Assembly: GCA_018062515.1 (NCBI GenBank)
Contig: JAGOSC010000022.1
Span: 1-40,048, forward strand
Reading direction: 5' to 3'
Source of the DNA: Candidatus Omnitrophota bacterium
GTDB lineage: Bacteria; Omnitrophota; Gorgyraeia; Zapsychrales; Zapsychraceae
DNA: 40,048 nt
Shown: positions 8,744-14,906 of the stretch, piece by piece
Layout: each line of letters opens with the position of its first letter
How positions within the stretch are numbered: position 1 is the stretch's first letter
Notes under the pieces: model-generated
What the model saw: only the letters and a program-made list of their open reading frames with translations
Database searches by the model: none
What the model was told of the DNA's origin: nothing
Translations under genes and position numbers: made by a program

Positions 8744-11000
8744 TTGAGCCACCTTTCTGATTTTCTAACCTGACCTGAGCAAGTTCCTTCACCAATTCGC
8801 TGGCCCATCGATAAATATTATAATTCTGTAATCTCTGCCGCATTCGTTGCATCCTTTCTTTTTGTTCAGGTATTGACATCTCCAAAGCTTGCTTAATAGC
8901 TTCCGCCGTTTGTCCAATATCGTAAGGATTTATGATAAACGCGTCTGTTAATTCGCGGGATGCGCCGGTAAACTGGCTTAAAATCAAAACCCCCTGCTCG
9001 TCATCTTTCGACGATACATACTCTTTAGCTACCAGGTTCATACCGTCATGCAAGGATGTCACCAAACATAGATCAGCAAATTTATAAAAAGGAAGGATTT
9101 CCGCATGACTGTGATGTTTCATCAACAATAAAATGGGCTGCCAATTTTTTGTCTTAAAACGTCCATTGATCTTTTCAGTGACTTGGGTGACTTCATCAAC
9201 AAATTCTTTGTATTTAGGAATCATGGTTCGACTGGGGGCTCCTAACTCCACAAAGGTAAATTTTCCGACATATTTCGGATTTTTTTCTAAAAAGTATTCC
9301 ACCGCACGGAATCTTTCGACAATTCCTTTTGTATAATCCAGACGATCAACCCCCACGCCAATATACTCGGCTTGAATATTATATTTTTTCAGAATACTCT
9401 CTTTTGTCTCTTTAATCTCTGAGGATCCGGCATTGGAAGAATTAAAATCGATACTTATCGGAAAAGGTTTAATCCAAGAAGTATGGCCTTCTCTATTGAC
9501 GGTAAAATGTTCGTAATCAATACGCGATTCCAAAAACCGATCTACCGATTCGATAAAATTGTTGCAATGAAATTGAGTATGAAAACCGATGACATCCGCC
9601 CCCAGCATTCCCTGTAAAATTTCTCTTTGCCATGGACAAATGCCAAACGATTCCGGGTTAGGCCAGGGGATGTGCCAGAAAATGGCGACCCGCGCATCAG
9701 GCCTTTTGGCTTTAATCATTTCCGCGATTAAGGCAAAATGATAATCTTGTATGAGTATGTTGGGTTCAGAAACATCTTCTATTTCTTTTAAAACGGCGGT
9801 TGCAAATTTCTTATTGACTGTTTTATAAGCGATCCAATCCTCTTCTCTAAAAATTGGCCGGGTGTGCGCAATGTGGCAAAGTGGCCATAGCCCCTCGTTG
9901 GAAAATCCAGAATAAAATCCGTCTTCAAGTTTTTTATCCACCCAAATACGCTTTAAAACATACTGTGGTTCTTCGGGTGGGACTTTTAATTTATCATCTT
10001 TATCAACTGTCTCGCGGTCAGCGTTTCCGCTTCCTTGCGCAATCCACATTCCTCCGCAGGCTTTCAAAACCGGTTCAATCGCCGTCACTAAACCGCTTGC
10101 CGGAACAATGCATTCAATTTCTTTGCCTTTTCGAATATGCATATACGGCTCACGGTTGGAAACCACAAAAAGTGGTTTGCCCTGTAATTTTTCGCGAACA
10201 AATTCTTTGAGCCGTTCAGGAGTCCATCGAGAATCTGTTGTATGCCTCAGCCGGGCCTCTTCCTCCGCGGAAAGTCTCGCCATTTCTAAACTCTTGGCCA
10301 TCTTCGTAATTTCATTCGCCAAAGGTCCCAAGAGTTGTTGGCCTTGCAGATCAAATTTTTCAGAAGCCTCTCCTTTACGAACTTTTTTAATCCATTCAGT
10401 CGCTCTTCGGATCGGCGTCATAATGTTTAGATAAACAAGAAATGCCGTTACAATGGCAATCAAAAAAGCTTGTATTCCAGCCCGCCAAAAACTATTGATC
10501 CACATCCGGCGTACTCTTTCTTCTATATATTCAGAATCATAAAAAAGAGTCAAAACATGGCTCACTTGTTCATTGCTTAATAAAGGTACAGAATAAGCGT
10601 ATAACTGTAATTTGCCAAAATTGATGGATTGCCCGTATTCCGCATTCACCCTTTCGACTTCTTGAATATTAGGGGCAATAATATTGGGATTCTCCTGTAA
10701 CTTTGACTTAAGATCGCTCGAAGCCAATATAAAATTATTTTGAATATCATGAACAGCAATCCCTACAAGTCTTTCCCGATTTGAAAACTTATCGACAATA
10801 CGTTGAAGATACTTTGTATCATTCAATAAAAGCAAAGGTTCAACCGACATCTTTAAGCTGTCCGCAATGATGCTTGCGCGCTTTTCGAGATCATTCTTAA
10901 GACGCAGATCTTCCTGTTTTGCTTGCCAGAGGGAAAATGAAAAAGCGACCAGAGCGACGATCGTGATTAAAGAGAAAATTAAACGTAGGGCTACTTTCAT
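8730..11000 (-). CDS. otsA: Membrane-anchored HAMP domain fused to trehalose-6-phosphate synthase
   Basis: A 756-residue fusion. Residues 7-25 are a membrane helix, about 28-165 a predicted extracytoplasmic sensor-like domain, about 170-190 a second membrane helix and about 191-245 a HAMP linker (IMTPIRRATEWIKKVRKGE) with a coiled segment. From about 270 onward comes a full-length GT20 glycosyltransferase. It shows VSNREP, QDYHFALI, FWHIPWPNPESF, GVDRLDYTKGI and SLHDGMNLVAKEYV, the UDP-glucose and glucose-6-phosphate binding signatures of OtsA. The layout is that of a two-TM chemoreceptor or histidine kinase whose output module is replaced by a biosynthetic enzyme, suggesting that an envelope signal directly tunes trehalose synthesis. 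The ATG at 11000 follows an AAAGG Shine-Dalgarno. First gene of the operon and immediately downstream of a structured RNA element (11021-11100). Confidence 0.92.
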   Translation of the reverse strand: MKVALRLIFSLITIVALVAFSFSLWQAKQEDLRLKNDLEKRASIIADSLKMSVEPLLLLNDTKYLQRIVDKFSNRERLVGIAVHDIQNNFILASSDLKSKLQENPNIIAPNIQEVERVNAEYGQSINFGKLQLYAYSVPLLSNEQVSHVLTLFYDSEYIEERVRRMWINSFWRAGIQAFLIAIVTAFLVYLNIMTPIRRATEWIKKVRKGEASEKFDLQGQQLLGPLANEITKMAKSLEMARLSAEEEARLRHTTDSRWTPERLKEFVREKLQGKPLFVVSNREPYMHIRKGKEIECIVPASGLVTAIEPVLKACGGMWIAQGSGNADRETVDKDDKLKVPPEEPQYVLKRIWVDKKLEDGFYSGFSNEGLWPLCHIAHTRPIFREEDWIAYKTVNKKFATAVLKEIEDVSEPNILIQDYHFALIAEMIKAKRPDARVAIFWHIPWPNPESFGICPWQREILQGMLGADVIGFHTQFHCNNFIESVDRFLESRIDYEHFTVNREGHTSWIKPFPISIDFNSSNAGSSEIKETKESILKKYNIQAEYIGVGVDRLDYTKGIVERFRAVEYFLEKNPKYVGKFTFVELGAPSRTMIPKYKEFVDEVTQVTEKINGRFKTKNWQPILLLMKHHSHAEILPFYKFADLCLVTSLHDGMNLVAKEYVSSKDDEQGVLILSQFTGASRELTDAFIINPYDIGQTAEAIKQALEMSIPEQKERMQRMRQRLQNYNIYRWASELVKELAQVRLENQKGGSNGTT

Positions 11001-11020
11001 AGATTAAACCTTTCAAAATG

Positions 11021-11100
11021 ACAAAAGACCACTATCTGATTGTTATTCAGATGGCGTCCCGACCACCTAAGTGCCTCCGCAAATTATTTTGCGAACCCTT
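11021..11100 (-). promoter_or_regulatory. Structured RNA element copy 1 (candidate riboswitch/attenuator) before HAMP-otsA
   Basis: Transcribed on the minus strand, this 80-nt leader aligns end to end with the copy at 13086-13169. It opens with GGGTT, a six-pair stem (CGCAAA with TTTGCG, 11078-11093) and GAGG. The near-identical core follows: GTGGTCGGG then CGCCATCTG, and a TAACA loop. GCCATC (11050-11055) can pair either back with GGTGGT (11062-11067) or forward with the downstream CAGATAGTGGT segment, so the two hairpins exclude each other. The forward hairpin is followed by a short T-rich stretch (TCTTTTGT), a weak terminator. It lies between the tetR stop and the otsA start. I could not match it with confidence to a named riboswitch class. 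Confidence 0.6.
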
Positions 11101-11109
11101 AATTTTAAA

Positions 11110-11700
11110 TTATTTTGCTAAAATTCCATTTTTGAAGAATTTAAATAACTCTTCCAAGCGTTCTTTCCCCAATGAATGTTTATAATCACTTAATCCCCAA
11201 AGTGTTACCATGCACTGAATGATCCCAAAAAATGTCAAGCTTGCTGCTTCAAGATTCATATTATGGAAATCACCACTCTTAATTCCTTCACGCAAAATCT
11301 TTTTTATCCTATCTAAATATTTATTAACGACGCCATAGACTTTATTTTGCAGAGTCTTGTCCTTTATGCTAATTGTGTTGTTTATTACTATAAAAGAAAC
11401 GCCTTTACGTTTTTCCACATACGAAAGATGTGACCAGAAAATATTTTCTAATTTCTCTAAAGGTTTTTTAGTTTTAGAAGCCGCTTCATCAATGGCGCCT
11501 AACAACGTTTCCTCAATGTCGTCAATCAAAAGGCTTATAATTTCCCCTTTGCTTTTAAAATGCCGATACAAAGCTCCGTCTGTAATATCAAGTTCGGCGG
11601 CGATTTCTCTTACGGTAAGATTTTCCATTCCCTTAGAAATAATAATATGCCGCGCGGCATCAATAATCTTTTGTTGACCTACCGTTATCGAATCTAACAT
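11110..11700 (-). CDS. TetR/AcrR-family transcriptional regulator
   Basis: A 196-residue repressor-type protein. The N-terminal 60 residues are a TetR helix-turn-helix: REIAAELDITDGALYRHFKSKGEII is the recognition region. The rest is an all-helical ligand-binding and dimerisation domain, which is poorly conserved in this family and gives no clue to the effector. The ATG at 11700 is preceded by a GAAGGGG Shine-Dalgarno. A perfect inverted repeat sits between its -10 box and the start codon, so it almost certainly represses itself. The gene separates the CPA2 antiporter from the osmoadaptation operon, all in one direction, so its promoter may also feed HAMP-otsA by readthrough past the RNA element at 11021-11100. 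Confidence 0.93.
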   Translation of the reverse strand: MLDSITVGQQKIIDAARHIIISKGMENLTVREIAAELDITDGALYRHFKSKGEIISLLIDDIEETLLGAIDEAASKTKKPLEKLENIFWSHLSYVEKRKGVSFIVINNTISIKDKTLQNKVYGVVNKYLDRIKKILREGIKSGDFHNMNLEAASLTFFGIIQCMVTLWGLSDYKHSLGKERLEELFKFFKNGILAK

Positions 11701-11717
11701 TTTTCCCCTTCTTTATT

Positions 11718-11739
11718 TAAGTAAGCAAATGCTTACTTA
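11718..11739 (-). promoter_or_regulatory. Palindromic operator, probable TetR-family binding site
   Basis: A 22-bp perfect inverted repeat with nine-base arms (TAAGTAAGC and GCTTACTTA) around an AAAT centre. It lies four bases downstream of the -10 box of the tetR promoter and covers the likely transcription start, the usual place for an autorepressing TetR operator. Size and symmetry match TetR-family sites in general; binding is inferred. Confidence 0.8.
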
Positions 11740-11742
11740 CAA

Positions 11743-11770
11743 AGTATATCGATAATACCATTCTTGTCAA
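11743..11770 (-). promoter_or_regulatory. Sigma-70-type promoter of tetR
   Basis: On the minus strand a perfect -35 hexamer TTGACA (11765-11770) is followed after 16 bases by TATACT (11743-11748). The operator palindrome starts directly downstream and the tetR ATG is at 11700. No other promoter this close to consensus was seen upstream of HAMP-otsA, so this one may serve both. Confidence 0.75.
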
Positions 11771-11814
11771 TCTTTGTATCTTTAAATATAGATACCAACC
11801 GTTTAAGCATTTTT

Positions 11815-12897
11815 TCATCCAAGCTCGGAACGATTATTATTTTCCTTTAAAAGCCTCATTACAATCCAAATGAATGTTCCGGTTAGAACCAAATTGACAG
11901 CCAAACTTAAAACAGCCAGCGTGCTTTCATATCCTGTAAAGCCATAACCGAGGCCAATAAGTAAAACAGCCGCGCCCACTTCTCCTCGAGGAAACATCGC
12001 GACGCTCAAGGCTAAGCGTTCTTTCCAAGAAGCTTCCTTACGGTAACATAATAAAGTGAATGATTTTCCAACATTAGCCAATATTGTCAGAACCAAAACA
12101 TGGCCTATGGTTGATCCGATAGGAATGGAACCAAGTGCGATTTTCGGCAAAGAAAGCCCGACTAAAAACATAAACAGTCCCTTAACAATCGTATCCAATC
12201 TCACCATCGTTCTCTTCACAGGTTTTTGATGATGATGCGGCATATGGACCAGACATCCCAGCATGAAAGCTGGAATAAGCACTTCTAAATGAATATGCGC
12301 GGTGTGTTTAACAAAAAATAATATTCCTGTTAAGACAGCGGCATATAACAAAAGGCGATTTTCACTGACCGGCCAATGCAGGGTATTCTGCCAACGGAAA
12401 GAAGCAAACAAGAAAAGAGAAATTAGAATAAGTACAGCTATCGAGCCCCATTCAAAACCAATGATGAGGATTTGAAGCGGAGTTAACAGCAGGATCGTGG
12501 CTAAATCATCGAGGACAGCCAGCACGCGGGCTTTTTTGAAAACCCATGTCGCGCTTAAACCCGCGGCCATCATCATCGAAAAGAGTACACCAGCAGACGT
12601 CGGCGCCGATGAAAGCCCTGATAACAAAGCGGGCTTCCACGGGCTGTGAACGAATACCAGAAAATAACCAAACCATAAAAGAGCAGGTAATACAGCGGCG
12701 ATGACAGCCACAGCTGAATCCCATCCATAACTTCCAATTTTTCTTTTATCGACAGAAAATTCAAGACCCACTTCAATCATAATATATGCCAAACATGTTG
12801 ATGTAATCAGAGAAAGAATTTCGTGCATACTAGAGAAATCAAACATCTGCCCCGAAATAATTCCAAAAATTAATAAACCGCAAAAAATGAGGACCAT
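11815..12897 (-). CDS. CPA2-type cation:proton antiporter (Kef/NapA-like membrane domain)
   Basis: A 360-residue membrane protein made almost entirely of hydrophobic helices, with the pattern of a monovalent cation:proton antiporter-2 domain. Recognisable parts include SLITSTCLAYIMIEVGLEF near the N-terminus, the VLDDLATILLL helix with its adjacent aspartates in the ion-binding core, and FPRGEVGAAVLLIGLG near the C-terminus. No RCK or TrkA-N domain is attached, and the protein is a little short for the family. It likely exchanges Na+ or K+ for H+. The ATG follows a strong AAGGAG Shine-Dalgarno and begins 21 bp after the 44-residue peptide gene. It is a second antiporter beside the CPA1 gene at the window start. 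Confidence 0.87.
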   Translation of the reverse strand: MVLIFCGLLIFGIISGQMFDFSSMHEILSLITSTCLAYIMIEVGLEFSVDKRKIGSYGWDSAVAVIAAVLPALLWFGYFLVFVHSPWKPALLSGLSSAPTSAGVLFSMMMAAGLSATWVFKKARVLAVLDDLATILLLTPLQILIIGFEWGSIAVLILISLFLFASFRWQNTLHWPVSENRLLLYAAVLTGILFFVKHTAHIHLEVLIPAFMLGCLVHMPHHHQKPVKRTMVRLDTIVKGLFMFLVGLSLPKIALGSIPIGSTIGHVLVLTILANVGKSFTLLCYRKEASWKERLALSVAMFPRGEVGAAVLLIGLGYGFTGYESTLAVLSLAVNLVLTGTFIWIVMRLLKENNNRSELG

Positions 12898-12918
12898 AAT
12901 TCTCCTTAAGGATTACTC

Positions 12919-13053
12919 CTACTCTTTGTTTTCCTTTTTACTTTTATTTTTCTTTTCTTCTTTGTGGCCTTCAACTGAAACATAAATTACAAATGAAGTA
13001 AAACCAATGATTATACAAATCACTAAAATATTCGCTGGATCTATACTATTCAT
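12919..13053 (-). CDS. Small single-TM peptide (44 aa) upstream of the antiporter
   Basis: A 44-residue ORF with a textbook AGGAGG Shine-Dalgarno at 13060-13065, six bases before the ATG. The peptide has a short polar N-terminus (MNSIDPAN), one hydrophobic helix (about residues 9-27) and a strongly basic, lysine-rich tail (KEEKKNKSKKENKE). It ends 21 bp before the CPA2 antiporter, so the two are co-transcribed. It may be an accessory subunit or regulator of that antiporter; this is inference from position only. No family recognised. Confidence 0.7.
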   Translation of the reverse strand: MNSIDPANILVICIIIGFTSFVIYVSVEGHKEEKKNKSKKENKE

Positions 13054-13085
13054 TTTCAGCCTCCTGGAAACATTTTCTTTACAAT

Positions 13086-13123
13086 AAAAAAACCGTCACC
13101 TGTGCATGTTACACAGATGGCGG
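13086..13123 (-). terminator. Intrinsic terminator/attenuator hairpin in RNA element copy 2
   Basis: On the minus strand CCGCCATCTGTG pairs with CACAGGTGACGG (one mismatch, one wobble) around a TAACATG loop, and is followed by seven T residues. It lies in the leader of the 44-residue peptide and antiporter genes. Because its left arm is shared with the alternative hairpin of the RNA element, it could be a conditional rather than a constitutive terminator. Confidence 0.75.
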
Positions 13124-13169
13124 CCCGACCATCAACAAACCCTCTGAGAATTTTTGTTCCCAGACCCGT
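13086..13169 (-). promoter_or_regulatory. Structured RNA element copy 2 (candidate riboswitch/attenuator) before the antiporter unit
   Basis: This minus-strand leader matches copy 1 (11021-11100) in order and spacing: GGGT, a six-pair stem (TGGGAA with TTCTCA), GAGG, the core ATGGTCGGG then CGCCATCTG, and a TAACA loop. The first stem keeps its pairing although most bases differ between the copies (C-G to T-A, C-G to G-T, A-T to G-C), which is covariation. GCCATC (13116-13121) can pair with GATGGT (13128-13133) or join the terminator hairpin, so the structures are mutually exclusive. The 5' part overlaps the end of a weak 52-codon ORF. Confidence 0.62.
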
Positions 13170-13290
13170 TTAATACAATAATTGTTGTAATTATAAAGAG
13201 AAAAAATAATATTGCAACCAAAATAAGGTGACTATTAAATGTATGTTCGTTATCAAAATCAAATTTAACTGTAATGTTACTTATTTCCAT
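13132..13290 (-). CDS. Possible small membrane peptide (52 aa)
   Basis: A short ORF starting at ATG 13290 (or an in-frame ATG at 13302 that adds MNLR). It encodes a polar N-terminus, one hydrophobic segment (about residues 21-41, LILVAILFFLFIITTIIVLNG) and a short polar tail. The hydrophobic pattern resembles a real membrane segment, but there is no convincing Shine-Dalgarno at either start, and the last 13 codons overlap the structured RNA element at 13086-13169. It sits next to a toxin remnant in a degenerated stretch. It could be a genuine small protein, a remnant or chance. Confidence 0.3.
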   Translation of the reverse strand: MEISNITVKFDFDNEHTFNSHLILVAILFFLFIITTIIVLNGSGNKNSQRVC

Positions 13291-13338
13291 CCTTAGATTC
13301 ATGACACATTTTGGTGTCCAAAAAATGTCTACAATTGC

Positions 13339-13512
13339 TTAGAAAACTTTATGATCACCATAATTTCCATGCCTTATTCTGTGAATACATGTTTCAATAC
13401 GATGCCTAAGCATTTTATCCCGCAAAGAAAATAACCCATCTATAAAAGGCTCTTTCCCATCTCGTATCCTATAAACAAGAATATCTTTTCGATCATCTGA
13501 TTGAAGCGTAGC
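13339..13512 (-). pseudogene. RelE/ParE (HigB-like) toxin remnant
   Basis: An open stretch of 57 codons on the minus strand with the N-terminal signature of the RelE/ParE or phage-derived Gp49-like toxin family: YRIRDGKEPFIDGL, then a helical RHRIETCIHRIRHGNYGDHK. Full-length members run to roughly 95-110 residues. Here the frame stops after GDHKVF, which loses the catalytic C-terminal half. No usable start codon is found before DILVYR, and a stop precedes it at 13513-13515. No antitoxin gene is recognisable next to it. I regard it as a decayed toxin-antitoxin locus. Confidence 0.6.
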
Positions 13513-13940
13513 TTATAAGCTAAGGTTTTTCAAATTTTAAGATGTGCCCGGACGGTGACACAAATTCGGACAAAATGTATTATTTTATACTAACAGGTAT
13601 TAAAACAAAAACTTGCCTTCCTATTGGGTATAGGTGCATTTACTAGAAAAAAAATGAGTTATGAATATTATTTTATCGACGGAGACTTGATAATAATGAG
13701 CCATGCGAGAGTAAAATTAGCCGTACCGGATTAAGAGTCAGTTGCTCTACCGGATGAGCTAATGGCCCAAATGTATCAAATTTTTTTAAAAAAATTATAC
13801 GTCATCAAGAACTGCCGCGACGGTCTTGCCTGAATTTTTCCTGGGGAAAATTTCAACCATGACTGGAAAACTTCATAGTTATAGCAAAGTATTATTCAAT
13901 ACATCCAAAAATATTCTTGCCAACAAATTGATCGGCCAAT
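13513..13940. other. Gene-poor interval around the tRNA remnant
   Basis: Apart from the degenerate tRNA-Lys at 13697-13768 I see no gene here. The stretch is AT-rich and has several short direct and inverted repeats, for example TGACACA followed by an AAAATGT motif near 13556-13580, also present near 13302-13328. A 21-codon ORF at 13795-13860 is too short to support. Together with the toxin remnant this looks like a decayed mobile or toxin-antitoxin locus. Confidence 0.45.
13697..13768 (-). pseudogene. Degenerate tRNA-Lys (CUU anticodon)
   Basis: The minus strand from 13768 reads as a tRNA-Lys 5' half: acceptor GGGCCAT, TA, D-arm GCTC/GAGC with a CCGGTA-containing loop, then ACTGA and the anticodon loop CTCTTAA (CUU). 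At the 3' side a CTCGC segment and ATGGCTC pair with the expected acceptor strand. The 3' anticodon-stem strand (TCCGG instead of TCAGT) and most of the T arm do not pair, and the T loop lacks TTC. This fits a decayed tRNA gene or a tRNA-site scar left by an integrated element. A functional non-canonical tRNA is unlikely. Confidence 0.6.
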
Positions 13941-14906
13941 CTATTTTTCCTTGATCAATCCTTTATACAAAATATTATTTTCTTCAACGAACTTATCAAT
14001 AGGCATCGGTTTAGGCGGACCAAAAATAGGCGGTTTTAAGGTCGCGTCATAAGGAAGATCACTCAAATAATATTCAGCAGAATCATCGGAAACCGAAAGA
14101 CGCATTCCCGTCACAAAAATAGCAATCAACAATGTGAATACAGTGGAAAAAATGATTCTCGCTTTTTTGGCTAAATTCGACGCGTAAAGCAGGGTAAAAC
14201 TCAGCAATAAAATAAACATTCCTGAATAGATTATGTAGTTAATGATCAAATGCAGCAATTGATTATTTAAATAAAAACAAACATAGTCGTTAATCTGTTC
14301 CAATACATCATGAATCAGCATCCAAAGGCAACATAATGAAATATGAACGGTGAAATAAATTCGATGGCATAAAAGACGTCCCAAAAAAGACCAAAAGCCT
14401 GCCCAAATCAATATAATCGCCGAGGCAATAATCGGCGCTGATAGCAGTTTTTGTATGGTTTCATTCTCAGTGGTCGTAAGATGCGTTTCAATATAAGAAA
14501 CCACCATTAAAACCATCAGTAAACTCCAGGCAACACGTTTTTGATGCATCCAGCGAAAAGCCGGTTTATTTTCTGAAAGCGGTTTGGTGGCCGCGACCTG
14601 ATGGTTTTTAAGAAATATCTTGAGCCTTGTCCGGCCGATAATCAGTTCATCGCCGGAATGAAGGGCCAAATCTCTTTCGAAATGTTTTGTCTGCAGGACA
14701 TACGTGCCATTGAGAGACTGAAAATCAGTAAAGGTTAATTTGCCATCTTCAAGCCGTATGATCAAGTGATTTTCCGAGACATGCGGGTCATTAATAATCA
14801 AATCATTTTCTAAACCTCGTCCAACACGCACTTCCCCCTTATCAAAGATTTTGTGCTCACTTTGATGCCGATGATCAGAGATAATCTCAATAATTATTTT
14901 TTCCAC
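13941..14906 (-). CDS. FHA-domain polytopic membrane protein
   Basis: A 321-residue protein. Residues about 5-100 form a forkhead-associated domain with its signature residues intact: GR (29-30), the S44-x-x-H47 pair and N66-G67 in SLNGTY. Such domains bind phosphothreonine peptides. The rest contains about five or six membrane helices (roughly 128-275) and a short proline-rich tail. The FHA domain should face the cytoplasm. The membrane part is not recognised. Its ATG lies inside the end of the protease gene (13 bp overlap), so the two are translationally coupled and probably work together. No Ser/Thr kinase is visible in the window. Confidence 0.85.
   Translation of the reverse strand: MEKIIIEIISDHRHQSEHKIFDKGEVRVGRGLENDLIINDPHVSENHLIIRLEDGKLTFTDFQSLNGTYVLQTKHFERDLALHSGDELIIGRTRLKIFLKNHQVAATKPLSENKPAFRWMHQKRVAWSLLMVLMVVSYIETHLTTTENETIQKLLSAPIIASAIILIWAGFWSFLGRLLCHRIYFTVHISLCCLWMLIHDVLEQINDYVCFYLNNQLLHLIINYIIYSGMFILLLSFTLLYASNLAKKARIIFSTVFTLLIAIFVTGMRLSVSDDSAEYYLSDLPYDATLKPPIFGPPKPMPIDKFVEENNILYKGLIKEK

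Noticed and set aside
8841..10434. Long plus-strand open frames opposite HAMP-otsA
   Set aside because: They lack ribosome-binding sites and family features, and the minus-strand frame encodes an unmistakable GT20 enzyme.
11776..11795. Short inverted repeat GTATCT...AGATAC downstream of the antiporter gene
   Set aside because: AT-rich, six-pair arms, no T run in the direction of transcription; not convincing as a terminator or second operator.
11021..13169. Identification of the paired RNA element as a known fluoride, T-box, ZTP or c-di-AMP riboswitch
   Set aside because: Short stretches such as GATGG or GGTGGTC recall these classes, but the other conserved parts and the order of stems do not fit, so I left it unassigned.
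13302..13580. Possible insertion-sequence ends (TGACACA...AAAATGT at 13302-13328 and 13556-13580)
   Set aside because: The similarity is short and gapped, no transposase remains between or beside them, and no target duplication is visible.
13795..13860. 21-codon minus-strand ORF (starts MVEIFPRKNSGK)
   Set aside because: Too short, no Shine-Dalgarno, in a degenerated interval; nothing supports expression.
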